Origin: Algihabitans albus
GTDB taxonomy: Bacteria; Pseudomonadota; Alphaproteobacteria; Kiloniellales; DSM-21159
NCBI RefSeq assembly: GCF_003572205.1
Contig: NZ_QXNY01000008.1
Location: 1-64,000, forward strand
DNA length: 64,000 bases
Direction: 5' to 3'
Every line of letters starts with the position of its first letter. Position 1 is the stretch's first letter. The position numbers were made by a program, and so were the translations under genes. Below the pieces are notes generated by a model. The model had not been told where the DNA came from. It ran no database searches and saw only the letters and a program-made list of their open reading frames with translations. Of the stretch, positions 17,716-26,343 are shown one piece after another.

Positions 17716-18456
17716 CTAAGCCACACTCTGAACGGCCCGGCGGAGGGCGGCGCGGGCGAGCAGGCGGGTGGAGTCCAGGGTCGGCAGCGGGGAGTTGCTG
17801 TCGTCCACGATCAGAGGGATCTCTGTGCAGCCGAGGATCACGGCGTCGCAACCCCGGTCTCCCAGACCGCTCATGACCCGCTGAAAGGTTGCCACCGCCT
17901 CCGGCTTGAAGCGGCCGTAGACCAGGTCCTCCATGATGATGCGGTCGATCGCTTCGCGCTCGTCGGGCTCGGGGCGGAGGCAGTCCAGCCCGCGTGCCGC
18001 AAGCTTTTCCGGGTAGACCTCGCTCTCGACCAGCCAGCGGGTGCCGGTCAGGCCGAGCCGGCGGAAACCGCGGGCGACGGCGGCTTCGGCCACCACCTCG
18101 GCGATGTGCAGCCAAGGCAGGGGCGAGCGCGGCGCCACATAAGCGAAGGCCCCGTGGATCGTGTTGTCGGGGCAGATCAGGAACTCGGCGCCGATCTTCG
18201 CCAGTTTCTCCGCCGAAGCCAGGATCAGATCGCCCACGGCCGGCCAGTCGCCCCGTTCGAGGCAGGCCGTGTAGTCGGCCAGCGAAGGGGTGTGAAGCGA
18301 CACCTCGGGGTGGGCATGCGGGCCGAGAAACTGCGCGCCCTCGACGCAGATGGTCCGATAGCAGAGGGCGGCGCCTTCAGCCGAGCAGCCGACGATTCCG
18401 ATGTGCAGGGGGGCTGGGTGCTGGGGTGTGGGGTGTCGGGACTTTGCGTGGAGCAT
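17716..18456 (-). CDS. Aspartate/glutamate racemase-family protein
   Basis: A 246-residue Asp/Glu/hydantoin racemase-fold enzyme. The two catalytic cysteines are in FLICPDNTIHGAF and AVILGCTEIPLIV, and the N-terminus has HIGIVGCSAEGAA. The cysteine pair supports a racemase or isomerase acting by two-base chemistry, most like amino-acid racemases. ATG 18456 is used; the frame is open further upstream without a better start. Confidence 0.82.
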   Translation of the reverse strand: MLHAKSRHPTPQHPAPLHIGIVGCSAEGAALCYRTICVEGAQFLGPHAHPEVSLHTPSLADYTACLERGDWPAVGDLILASAEKLAKIGAEFLICPDNTIHGAFAYVAPRSPLPWLHIAEVVAEAAVARGFRRLGLTGTRWLVESEVYPEKLAARGLDCLRPEPDEREAIDRIIMEDLVYGRFKPEAVATFQRVMSGLGDRGCDAVILGCTEIPLIVDDSNSPLPTLDSTRLLARAALRRAVQSVA

Positions 18457-18675
18457 AGCGCTTTCGAGGCCTGAGACTGAGTGGCGGATCCGGTGGTTGC
18501 CGATCCAACGATCGCTCACTTTGCCTGGGGAGATGTGACGCCGCTACCTCTCAAGCGTGAGAAACCGACCGCGCCACGACAGTGTGAAGCCGGGTCGGAC
18601 AGAGCAATGTTTGCGGTATGTTCTTTTTCGGTGGTAAGATCGGCTCTGAGACGCACCGCACCGCGAGAGACTGGG

Positions 18676-19512
18676 ATGAAGCTCACGCAGCAGGAAAAGT
18701 TCGACCGCTTTCGCGCGCTGCACGAGCGCGCCGGCGCCTTCGTCATGCCGAATCCCTGGGATGCCGGTACCACGCGCTTACTGTCGGCGATGGGCTTCGA
18801 GGCGCTGGCCACGACCAGCGCCGGCTACGCCTTTTCGGTGGGGCGTCGCGACTCCTTCGCCGGTCTGACGCGCGCGGAGCTGATGGAGAACGCCGGCGCG
18901 ATCGTCGCGGCGACGGAGCTTCCGGTTTCCGGCGATCTGGAGGACGGTTTCGGTGCCTCGCCCGAGAGCTGTGCCCGCACGATCGAGCTGGCGCTCGAGG
19001 TCGGGTTGGTCGGCGGGTCGATCGAGGACGCCACCGGAGACCCCGAGGCGCCGATCTATCCCTTCGCGCAGGCCGTGGAGCGGATCGCCGCGGCCAGCCA
19101 AGCGGCGCGGGAGCGGCCGTTCCTTCTGACCGGGCGGGCCGAGAACTTCCTCTGGGGCCGTCCGGACCTGGAGGACACGATTCGCCGGCTCCAGGCTTTC
19201 TCCGAAGCCGGTGCCGACGTGCTCTATGCACCGGGTCTGCCCGATCTGGAGGCGATTCGAAGGGTCTGTTCGGAGGTCGACAAGCCGGTGAACGTGGTGA
19301 TGGGCCTGCAGGGCAAAAGCACGTCGGTCGCGGAGCTGGCCGAAGCCGGCGTCAAGCGCATCAGCGTCGGCGGCTCCTTCGCCCGCGCGGCCCTGGGTGC
19401 GATGGTCCGCGCCGCCGAGGAGGTACGGGACGGGGGGACCTTTTCCTACGCCGAGCAGGCCCTGGCCGACGCGGAACTCGCCGGCATGATGTTGCAGGAA
19501 AAGCGCCGGTAA
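18676..19512 (+). CDS. Isocitrate lyase/PEP mutase-superfamily protein
   Basis: A 278-residue TIM-barrel enzyme that forms or breaks C-C or P-C bonds on alpha-oxycarboxylates. Seen: FVMPNPWDAGTTRLL, the Mg-binding and loop region VSGDLEDGFG, GGSIEDATG, and TGRAENFLWG. The KKCGH-type signature of isocitrate lyase is absent, as in the PEP mutase/oxaloacetate-hydrolase subgroup. Divergently transcribed from the racemase gene over a 219-base gap. Confidence 0.85.
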   Translation: MKLTQQEKFDRFRALHERAGAFVMPNPWDAGTTRLLSAMGFEALATTSAGYAFSVGRRDSFAGLTRAELMENAGAIVAATELPVSGDLEDGFGASPESCARTIELALEVGLVGGSIEDATGDPEAPIYPFAQAVERIAAASQAARERPFLLTGRAENFLWGRPDLEDTIRRLQAFSEAGADVLYAPGLPDLEAIRRVCSEVDKPVNVVMGLQGKSTSVAELAEAGVKRISVGGSFARAALGAMVRAAEEVRDGGTFSYAEQALADAELAGMMLQEKRR

Positions 19513-19613
19513 GGCCGCTGTCGGCGCGCGCCGAGAGAGGGTGCTGACAGAGGGTTCGCAGCGTGCTACCCCGCGCCGACTATGCCGGGCGAGCAACCTG
19601 TCCGCCCGATGTT

Positions 19614-19688
19614 GAGTCAAAAGATGAGAGTCTGTTTTTCGTGATCGGCGGAATCGCGAAGCGGTTCCATAAGATCGCAACAGGCTCC
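19614..19688 (+). repeat. Dispersed hairpin repeat, copy 2
   Basis: Second copy of the element at 3814-3888, better preserved. As RNA it folds into three stacked stems: GAGTCTGTT with AACAGGCTC, GTGATC with GATCGC, and GGAATCGC with GCGGTTCC closing a GAA loop. It lies 16 bases upstream of the kinase start and could affect translation or mRNA stability of that gene. Confidence 0.8.
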
Positions 19689-19703
19689 AAAGCACGGGGC
19701 TTT

Positions 19704-20198
19704 ATGACGACTGTCTCTCTAATCGTGGGAAACACCGGCGCGGGTAAAAGCACTTACGCCGCGAAGCTGTCGCACGCGCAGGACGCCCATGTCTTTGCGG
19801 TCGACGAATGGATGAAGACGCTGTTTCTGGCCGACCAGCCGAACCCCCCAAGCTACGAATGGGCCCTGGAGCGTGTGGAGCGCATCGAGGTTCAGATCCT
19901 GCGCGAGTCCCTTCGCCTCCTGGAGCGAAGGGTGAACGTCATCCTGGATCTCGGGTTCTTCCAGAAGGTTCAGAGGATGCGGGTCCTGGACTTCTTTTCC
20001 CGTCAGGGCCAGACGGCGGTCGTTCACTATCTGGATGTGGACAAGGAAACCCGCTGGCAAAGGGTGAACCACCGCAATACCCGACAGACCGAGACCTATC
20101 AGTTCGAGGTGTCGCGCGAGATCTTCGAGTTCTGCGAGACGATCTTCGAGCCCTTGGACGGTGGCGAACTGCGGGATGCGGTGGTCGTTCCCGTCTGA
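19704..20198 (+). CDS. P-loop kinase/ATPase (zeta-toxin-like, AAA_33 family)
   Basis: A 164-residue small P-loop protein. Walker A is VGNTGAGKST at residues 8-17 and a DE pair (FAVDEWM) follows, as in chloramphenicol phosphotransferase/zeta-like kinases. A lid-type arginine region is present (DKETRWQRVNHRNTRQ). The substrate is unknown; no antitoxin partner is adjacent, so a house-keeping small-molecule kinase is more likely than a toxin. The hairpin repeat lies just ahead of its ATG. Confidence 0.75.
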   Translation: MTTVSLIVGNTGAGKSTYAAKLSHAQDAHVFAVDEWMKTLFLADQPNPPSYEWALERVERIEVQILRESLRLLERRVNVILDLGFFQKVQRMRVLDFFSRQGQTAVVHYLDVDKETRWQRVNHRNTRQTETYQFEVSREIFEFCETIFEPLDGGELRDAVVVPV

Positions 20199-20235
20199 CG
20201 GCGGGTCGAAAGAGCCGAGGCGCCAGCCGCAGAAA

Positions 20236-20253
20236 GTTAGGCGGAAACCTAAA
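20236..20253. promoter_or_regulatory. Upstream ArsR-type operator half-site pair
   Basis: TTAGG and CCTAA arms separated by six bases, 40 bases before the ArsR start. It shares the TTAGGC core with the perfect palindrome at the start codon, so both are probably bound by the same repressor. Confidence 0.5.
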
Positions 20254-20283
20254 TGTCTTGCGCGCTAGGGTGGATTTCGATAA

Positions 20284-20301
20284 GTTAGGCAGATGCCTAA
20301 C
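20284..20301. promoter_or_regulatory. ArsR operator overlapping the start codon
   Basis: Perfect palindrome GTTAGGCAGATGCCTAAC; the ATG of the arsR-like gene sits inside it. Binding here would block transcription and suggests autorepression, with the protein's first residues encoded by its own operator. Confidence 0.65.
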
Positions 20302-20637
20302 CAAGAAGCCGCTCTCGACACGATCTTTCGCGCCCTGGCCGATCCGACGCGGCGGGCGGTGATTCAGCGGCTTGGGCGGGGACCCGCGTCGGTCAGCGAG
20401 TTGGCCGAGCCCTTCGAGATGGCGCTGCCGTCCTTTCTGCAGCATCTGCGCGTGCTGGAAGAAAGCGGCCTGGTGCGTTCCAAGAAGGCCGGGCGTGTGC
20501 GGACCTGCGAGATCACGCCGGAGGAGCTGGCGCGGGCCGAGACCTGGATGGTCGAGCAGCGCGCACTTTGGGAAAGCCGTATCGACCGGCTCGAGGTCTA
20601 CCTGCAGGGGCTGCAGGCCGGGGAGGACGAGGCGTGA
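20293..20637 (+). CDS. ArsR-family transcriptional regulator
   Basis: A 114-residue winged-helix repressor. Helix-turn-helix region: ALADPTRRAVIQRLGRGPAS, VSELAEPFEMALPSFLQHLRVL, then wing EESGLVRSKKAGRVRTCEI. No metal-binding cysteines are seen. The subgroup usually sits next to an SRPBCC/AHSA1 protein, and one occurs in this cluster at 21308. Two TTAGGC-type operator palindromes upstream indicate autoregulation. Confidence 0.9.
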   Translation: MPNQEAALDTIFRALADPTRRAVIQRLGRGPASVSELAEPFEMALPSFLQHLRVLEESGLVRSKKAGRVRTCEITPEELARAETWMVEQRALWESRIDRLEVYLQGLQAGEDEA

Positions 20638-20753
20638 CTGCTATCGACAAGAGCGCCGCGACGCCGGATTTGGAGATCGTCGTCGAGCGCATTCCGGATG
20701 CCTCGCGCGTTGTGTACCGCTTCGCCGCGAACCTGAGAGAATTGAGACGTTAG
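20634..20753 (+). pseudogene. Short remnant, probably of an AHSA1/SRPBCC gene
   Basis: A 39-residue frame starting at GTG 20634 (overlapping the arsR stop as GTGA) that begins like the second gene of an ArsR-AHSA1 pair (PDLEIVVERIPDASRVVYRF) but stops at once. The rest of such a gene is missing; a full SRPBCC gene occurs two genes later. Likely a deletion remnant; it could instead be a short real peptide. Confidence 0.4.
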
Positions 20754-20801
20754 AGATCGGGTGGGACGCCGATCGAGCTGGGACGCAAGAGGGAGGGAGT
20801 T

Positions 20802-21311
20802 ATGGAAGCGACAGACCATAAGGCCGGCGCCTCGGCGCAGGACGAGGCCGAGCTGCGCGGCATTCTGACCGATCAGACCGAGGCGCTCCGGCAGAAGGAT
20901 GTCGAGGCGCTGGTCATGCACTATGCTCCGGGGGTGTTGATCAGCGATCTGGCGCCGCCGCTGACGCACCGGGGAATCGACTCTGCCGGGCTGACGGCCT
21001 GGCTGGAGACCTGGGACGGTCCTATCGGTCTCGACCAGCGCGACCTCGTCTTCACCTTGGGCGATCCTCTGGCCTTCGCCACCAGCCTCAATCGCATGAC
21101 CGGACGCAAGCGGGACGGAGAGGAGGTGGATGTGTGGTTTCGCGCGACGGTCTGCTTCGAGAAGAGCGCGGGGCGCTGGCGGGTGGTTCACGAACACACC
21201 TCCGTGCCCTTCCATATGGACGGAAGTCTGCGCGCGGCCGTCGATCTGATGCCCCCCGGTCCGATACCCGCCGATGCAATCTCCACCACCAGTCGGGGAG
21301 CAAGAGCATGA
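20802..21311 (+). CDS. SnoaL-like / ketosteroid-isomerase-fold protein
   Basis: A 169-residue NTF2-fold protein: the N-terminal helix DEAELRGILTDQTEALRQKD, then VEALVMHYAPGVLISDLAPP and late strands RATVCFEKSAGRWRVVHEHT. This is the pattern of the DUF4440/SnoaL group. The ligand or reaction is unknown. A GAGGGAG site precedes the ATG, and its stop overlaps the next start (ATGA). Confidence 0.8.
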   Translation: MEATDHKAGASAQDEAELRGILTDQTEALRQKDVEALVMHYAPGVLISDLAPPLTHRGIDSAGLTAWLETWDGPIGLDQRDLVFTLGDPLAFATSLNRMTGRKRDGEEVDVWFRATVCFEKSAGRWRVVHEHTSVPFHMDGSLRAAVDLMPPGPIPADAISTTSRGARA

Positions 21312-21862
21312 CACGGATCACGGCCGTTTCTCCGGCACTGTCCGGCCGGAAAGAGCAAAGACCGACGCAGGAAGACGCGACGTCCCTTGATATCGAAGTC
21401 GATGTGGTCGTCACGCGGATCCTGGCGGCGCCGCCGGTACTGGTCTGGCGCGCCTGGACCGAGGCGAAGCGGGTCTCGGCCTGGTGGGGACCGCAAGGCT
21501 GCGAGGTCAGCGACTGCGAGATCGATCTCAGGGTGGGCGGTGTCTTTCGCCTCAATCTGCGGGCGCCCGACGGCACGGTCCATCCCTGTGCCGGTATTTT
21601 CCGGGAGGTCCGGGCCCCTGAGCACCTGGTCCTGGAGGGCGTGACGGCGGAAGGGGCGGCTGGCGCCGGCAGCGCCTGCGGAGCGGGGTTGCCGCTGGGA
21701 TCCGTCGTGACCGTCACCTTTCAAGCGGCGGGAGACCAGACCCGGCTGACGCTCCACACACGCTTTCCAAACGCGGCGGCGCGGCGTGCCGCCGAGGCGA
21801 GCGGCTACAAGGAAGGTTGGCCGCAGAGCTTCGACCGTCTGGCAGAGGAGCTTGCGGTATGA
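21308..21862 (+). CDS. SRPBCC (AHSA1-like) protein
   Basis: A 184-residue START-like fold protein with the core pattern VVTRILAAPPVLVWRAWTEA, VSAWWGPQGC and GWPQSFDRLAEEL. Members bind hydrophobic ligands or act as Hsp90 co-chaperone-like proteins and are often controlled by ArsR regulators, as here. The first about 30 residues are a non-conserved extension. It overlaps the previous and next genes by ATGA, so the cluster is one operon. Confidence 0.85.
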   Translation: MTRITAVSPALSGRKEQRPTQEDATSLDIEVDVVVTRILAAPPVLVWRAWTEAKRVSAWWGPQGCEVSDCEIDLRVGGVFRLNLRAPDGTVHPCAGIFREVRAPEHLVLEGVTAEGAAGAGSACGAGLPLGSVVTVTFQAAGDQTRLTLHTRFPNAAARRAAEASGYKEGWPQSFDRLAEELAV

Positions 21863-22212
21863 CCTACGTGGACGGTTTCGTGCTCGCGGTGCCCACGGCG
21901 AAGCGTGCGGACTACGAGAAAGTCGCGGAGGCGGCGGCCGTGGTGTTCAAGGAGCACGGCGCGCTGAGCCTGGTGGAGTGCTGGGGCGACGATGTGCCGG
22001 ACGGCGAAGTCACCTCCTTCCCTATGGCCGTGAAATGCCGGGGCGACGAGACCGTGGTCTTCGCCTGGATCACCTGGCCGTCGCGCGAGGCGCGCGATGC
22101 CGGCAATGAGAAGGTGATGGCCGACCCGCGCATGGAGGGCGCCATGAACGACATGCCCTTCGATGGGAAGCGGATGATCCTGGGTGGCTTCCAAGCCATC
22201 GTCGAGCGCTGA
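21859..22212 (+). CDS. DUF1428-family protein
   Basis: A 117-residue dimeric alpha/beta-barrel-type protein: MTYVDGFVLAVPTAKRADY, ECWGDDVPDGEVTSF, FAWITWPSREARDAGNEKV and DMPFDGKRMILGGF are the family hallmarks. Function unknown. It is the end of the arsR operon by four-base overlap. Confidence 0.9.
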   Translation: MTYVDGFVLAVPTAKRADYEKVAEAAAVVFKEHGALSLVECWGDDVPDGEVTSFPMAVKCRGDETVVFAWITWPSREARDAGNEKVMADPRMEGAMNDMPFDGKRMILGGFQAIVER

Positions 22213-22236
22213 GACACGGCCCGCGCAGACCGCGCT

Positions 22237-22440
22237 CTAGCCGCGGCGTGCGGTGATCCGCAGCTCGACCGCATCGCCGAAGCCGAGGCCGGCCGCCGCG
22301 AGATGCGCTTGCAGGAAATCGAAGACGTCGCGGATTTGAGCCTCGGGCTGCCGTGTCAGCGTGCCGTCGTGGTGCGTGCCGGTGACGCCGGAGAAGAACA
22401 GGGAGTCGCCGGTGTCGAGTACCGGCGAGCGTCTTCTTCA
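22237..22440 (-). pseudogene. Truncated RidA (YjgF)-family gene
   Basis: Reading the minus strand to a stop at 22237-22239 gives about 65 residues resembling the body of RidA-family enamine/imine deaminases (LDTGDSLFFSGVTGTHHDGT, EAQIRDVFDFLQAHLAAAGL). Upstream, an in-frame stop near 22440 removes the N-terminal part and no start codon remains. It lies exactly at the junction of the cellular block with the phage tail genes, so it is probably a scar of the rearrangement. Confidence 0.6.
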
Positions 22441-22566
22441 CGGAGTCGTTCCTCTTCCAGAAAATCGGACTCAGGCGACCGGCTTCGAGACTTCCGAAAC
22501 TTCGCCCGGTCCGCGCGCGGTCCTCGCGCGCGATGTCAGAACCGCAAACATCATGGATCTTCGACG

Positions 22567-23223
22567 ATGACCTCAGCCGTTTCTCTCTGCAACCTCGCGC
22601 TGACGCGGATCGGGGCGCAGACCATCAACGACCTGAACGAGGCCTCCTCGGCCGCGCGGCATTGCACCGCGCTCTATGCGCCGACCCGCGATGCGCTGCT
22701 GCAGTCTCAGGCCTGGCGTTTCGCCCGTGCCCGCCAGCCGCTTGCAGAACTGCAGCTCGAGCCCGGCGAGCGGTCCAGTGAGTGGGCCCATGTCTACGCC
22801 CTGCCGACCGACTGCCTGACACCGCTCTATATCGAGCCCTCGGGCCGTGCGCTCGCGGCTGGCTGGAGTGCAGGGTCCCCCTGGCCGAGCGAGGCGGTAA
22901 CGCCGCCGGTGACCCTGCGGCCGGCCCAAGCGACGCCGGACTTCGAGGTGCGGGCCGGGCGGCGGATCCTGAGCGACCAGCCCGAGGCGGCGTTGATCTA
23001 CACCGCCCGCATCGAGGACCCGAACCGCTTCGACCCGCTGTTCGTCGAGGCCCTCTCCTGGCGCTTGGCCGCAGATCTGGCATCGGCGCTCAAAGGCGAC
23101 GTACGCCGCCGGCAGGAAGCCTTGCGCGAGGCCCTGACGGCCAGCAATGCCGCGCGCGCCGCGGATGCCGCCGCGGCGACGATCCGGGACGATCACGACG
23201 CCGCCTGGATTCGCGCGCGCTGA
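22567..23223 (+). CDS. Phage tail adaptor (tail tubular protein A-like)
   Basis: A 218-residue helical protein typical of the podovirus adaptor ring between portal and nozzle: MTSAVSLCNLALTRIGAQTI at the N-terminus, LQSQAWRFARARQPL, and a C-terminal region with EALSWRLAADLASALKGD. Here the phage module resumes after 8.2 kb of cellular genes. The ATG lies in the expected position and the frame is intact. Confidence 0.8.
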   Translation: MTSAVSLCNLALTRIGAQTINDLNEASSAARHCTALYAPTRDALLQSQAWRFARARQPLAELQLEPGERSSEWAHVYALPTDCLTPLYIEPSGRALAAGWSAGSPWPSEAVTPPVTLRPAQATPDFEVRAGRRILSDQPEAALIYTARIEDPNRFDPLFVEALSWRLAADLASALKGDVRRRQEALREALTASNAARAADAAAATIRDDHDAAWIRAR

Positions 23224-23247
23224 CGCGTTCCGCAGGGCGAGAAGCGA

Positions 23248-23871
23248 TCAGGAAGGTGGGTTGGCCGGTTCGGTCTCGCGCAGGGACGGCCGCTCGCAGA
23301 AGGTTCCGTACCAAGCGGCCACCTTCGGAGCGTCTTGCCTCCAGTCCTTGTCCGGAGACCGGAAGTCCAGATAGCCGAGCAGCACGCCCAGCGCGATCTG
23401 ACCGAGGTCGATGGGCTCGCGCAGGACTTGCTCGTGCTCTTCGAACCATTTGAGGCCGCTATCGATCTTGTCCCATTGGTCGTCGATCCAGACCGACCAG
23501 CGCTGCGCCTCGGGCCGCAGCCAGGTTTCGTAGCGCAGCAGGACCGCCGACTCGCACATGCCCTGGGCCAGGGCGTGGCTGGTCAGGACCTGCCAGCGGC
23601 GCTCGCGGTCCTGAGGAATCAACCGCCCCCCGCCCGCGCGGTCGTCCAGGTATTCGCAGATCACGGTGGAATCGTAGAGCACTTGTCCGCTCTCGGTCGT
23701 CAGGGCTGGAACGCGCCGCAGGGGATTGGCCTCGCGCGCGTAGTCGGCGTTCGGCTTGCCCGGAACGACGGCGGTCGGGATGAGCTCGATCCTATCGTCC
23801 AAGCCAAGCTCGATCGCCGCGATCCGCACCTTCCGCACGAAGGGCGAACTGGAACTGAAATAGAGTTTCAT
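23248..23871 (-). CDS. Glutathione S-transferase family protein
   Basis: A 207-residue protein with a thioredoxin-like N-terminal domain (MKLYFSSSSPFVRKVRIAAI, the conserved cis-Pro in RRVPALTTESGQVLYDSTVI) and an all-helical C-terminal domain. It would conjugate glutathione or act as a stringent-starvation-like protein. It is encoded against the virion genes between tail adaptor and nozzle, where phages have no such gene. ATG 23871 fits family starts; ATG 23877 adds Met-Ala. Confidence 0.88.
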   Translation of the reverse strand: MKLYFSSSSPFVRKVRIAAIELGLDDRIELIPTAVVPGKPNADYAREANPLRRVPALTTESGQVLYDSTVICEYLDDRAGGGRLIPQDRERRWQVLTSHALAQGMCESAVLLRYETWLRPEAQRWSVWIDDQWDKIDSGLKWFEEHEQVLREPIDLGQIALGVLLGYLDFRSPDKDWRQDAPKVAAWYGTFCERPSLRETEPANPPS

Positions 23872-24057
23872 CGCCATCTGTCTATCGGTTCCGTCTGGTT
23901 TGAGCCGGGCGCCGCGAGAGGCGTGGCGACGCCGGAAGGGTGGGGCTGCAAGCAGGGTTATCCCACCGAATCGTCGTTGCGACAAACCTCCAAGGCCGTC
24001 CCGGCGCTGCCGTGGCGTCGCAACACCTTTTCACTCTGGAACGAGATCTTCGCGGCC

Positions 24058-26343
24058 ATGCTGAAAGCCTTGCAACCCTCCTTCGCCGGCGGCGAGATAG
24101 CGCCGGACCTGCTGGCGCGGGTCGATACCGCCAAGTGGCAAGTCGGCGTCGCCCAGGCGCGGAACGTTTTCGTGCGGCCCTACGGCGGGCTCTCCACCCG
24201 GCCCGGCCTGCGCTTCGTCGCGGAGGTCAAGGACTCGGCGGCCACAACGCGGCTGATCCCTTTCCAGTTCAACACCGAACAGACTTACGCGCTGGAGTTC
24301 GGCGGCGGCTACATCCGCTTCCACCGGGACACGGGGCAGATCGTGGAAGGCAATCAGGCCATCGGCGGAGCGACCCAGGCCAACCCGGTTGTGATTTCAG
24401 CCAACGGTCACGGCTACATCAACGACGATGAAATCTTCATCTCCGGCGTCCTTGGCATGACCGAGCTGAACGGCCGGAACTTCCGGGTCGCCAACGCCAC
24501 GGCGAACAGCTTCAGCCTGCGGAGCATCGGCGGCGCCACCATCGACGGCACTGGCTACGGAGCCTACGGTTCCGGCGGCTCGACGGCGCGGGTCTATCAG
24601 ATCGCCACTCCCTACAGCGATGTCTTCGACATCGGTTACGTCCAGTCGAACGACGTGATGTACCTCTGTCACCCCAGTCACGCGCCTCGCAAACTCAGCC
24701 GCACCGGGGACACGGCCTGGACTCTCGAGACTATCGACTTCCTGCCGACGATCGCCGCGCCCACGGGCGTGACGACGCAGCGCATCAACGGCAGCACGGG
24801 GTCGGACGGCGTGCGCGATCACACCTACGTCGTCTCGGCAGTCAACGGCGACACGGGCGAAGAGTCGCTGCCGTCGGCAAGTGCCACGACCGCCAACGAT
24901 TTGAGTCTTGCGAACAGCCGCAACAGGATCGACTGGAGCGCGGTGCCGGGGGCAGATCGCTACATCGTCTACAAGGACGAGAACGGCGTGTTCGGCTACA
25001 TCGGGGAGGCTATCGGCCTCAGGTTCGACGACGACAATATCGATCCCGACACCTCCGACACGCCGCAGCGGGCGCGAAACCCCTTTGACGCTGCCGGGAA
25101 GTATCCTTCGATCACGATGATCCACCAGGAGCGGTTGGGCTTCGGGCAATCGAACGACCGGCCGCAAACCGTCTGGTTTTCCTCCAGCGCGAACTTCGAG
25201 AACTTCAACGTCTCGGAACCGACCAAGGACGACGACGCGATCGAGATCACGCTCGCGGCGCGGCAGGTGAACGAGATCCGCGCCATGGTCTCGCTGGAGG
25301 ACCTGATCATCTTCACGTCGGGCGCCGAATGGCGGCTGAACGCGCCGAACGACGGCGTTCTGACGCCGAGCAATCGCGCCGCGCGTGCCCAGACCTATCA
25401 CGGCGCCTCGAAGGTGCCGCCGGTGGTGATCGGCAATACCGTGCTCTTCGTGCAGGACAAGGGGTCTGTCGTGCGCGATCTGGCCTACAGCTTCGAGAGC
25501 GACGGCTACCGCGGCAACGATCTGACGATCTTCGCCCCGCACCTGTTCCGCAACCGCATGATTGTCGACTGGTGCTACGCCCAGGCGCCCTACAAGCTGG
25601 TGCAGGCGGTACGGGACGACGGCGCCCTGCTGACCCTGGCCTATCTGCTCGAGCATCAGGTCTGGGGCTGGTCGCGTTATGAGACGGCCGGCAGGTTCAA
25701 ATCGGTCTGCTCCATCAGCGAAGGCAATGCGGACGCCGTCTACTGCATCGTCGAGCGCGAGGTCGAGGGCCGAACCGTCCAATACGTGGAGCGCTTCGAC
25801 GACCGCAGTTTCGAGACGGTGGAGGAGGCCTTCTGCGTCGACGCCGGCCTGACCTACCGGGGCCCGGCCACCGCGCGCCTGGGCAACCTTTGGCACCTGG
25901 AGGGCGAGACCGTGACGGTCCTGGCCGACGGCAACGTGGTCAAGGCCCTGACCGTCCGCAACGGCGAGATCGTCCTACCCAATCCCGCGAACCTGGTCCA
26001 TGTCGGCCTGGCCTACAGCTGCGATATCCAGACCCTGCCGCTCGACCTGGGCAACCTGGGAGAGACCGGCACGGTGATGGGCCGTCAGAAGCGCATCGGC
26101 GCCCTGACCCTCAGGGTACAGGAGGCGCGCGGCATCTTCGCCGGCCCTTCCTTCGCGCGGCTGGACGAATGGAAGCAGCGCTCGACCGAGGCCTACGGAG
26201 AGGCGATCCGGCTCTTCACCGGCGACGTCTCCATGGACATTCCGCCGGAGTGGAACGACCAGGGGATCGTCTGCATCCGTCAGGCCGACCCGCTACCGCT
26301 GACCTTGTTGTCTCTCGCCCCCGAAGTGGATATCGGCGCATGA
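24058..26343 (+). CDS. Phage tail nozzle (tail tubular protein B-like) with FCCH-like insertion
   Basis: A 761-residue tail protein. The N-terminus MLKALQPSFAGGEIAPDLLA and RVDTAKWQVGVAQARNVFV, then RPYGGLSTRPGLRFV, is the hallmark of this podovirus family. Residues about 115-165 (NGHGYINDDEIFISGV with GRNFRVANATANSFSL) resemble the FCCH domain noted in such proteins. A fibronectin-like segment (THYVVSAVN-type, near 260-300) follows. It forms the distal tail tube closing the DNA channel. Full length and intact. Confidence 0.85.
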   Translation: MLKALQPSFAGGEIAPDLLARVDTAKWQVGVAQARNVFVRPYGGLSTRPGLRFVAEVKDSAATTRLIPFQFNTEQTYALEFGGGYIRFHRDTGQIVEGNQAIGGATQANPVVISANGHGYINDDEIFISGVLGMTELNGRNFRVANATANSFSLRSIGGATIDGTGYGAYGSGGSTARVYQIATPYSDVFDIGYVQSNDVMYLCHPSHAPRKLSRTGDTAWTLETIDFLPTIAAPTGVTTQRINGSTGSDGVRDHTYVVSAVNGDTGEESLPSASATTANDLSLANSRNRIDWSAVPGADRYIVYKDENGVFGYIGEAIGLRFDDDNIDPDTSDTPQRARNPFDAAGKYPSITMIHQERLGFGQSNDRPQTVWFSSSANFENFNVSEPTKDDDAIEITLAARQVNEIRAMVSLEDLIIFTSGAEWRLNAPNDGVLTPSNRAARAQTYHGASKVPPVVIGNTVLFVQDKGSVVRDLAYSFESDGYRGNDLTIFAPHLFRNRMIVDWCYAQAPYKLVQAVRDDGALLTLAYLLEHQVWGWSRYETAGRFKSVCSISEGNADAVYCIVEREVEGRTVQYVERFDDRSFETVEEAFCVDAGLTYRGPATARLGNLWHLEGETVTVLADGNVVKALTVRNGEIVLPNPANLVHVGLAYSCDIQTLPLDLGNLGETGTVMGRQKRIGALTLRVQEARGIFAGPSFARLDEWKQRSTEAYGEAIRLFTGDVSMDIPPEWNDQGIVCIRQADPLPLTLLSLAPEVDIGA

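Noticed and set aside
19704-20198. Zeta-type toxin of a toxin-antitoxin pair
   Set aside because: P-loop kinase fold fits many cellular kinases and there is no epsilon-like antitoxin beside it.
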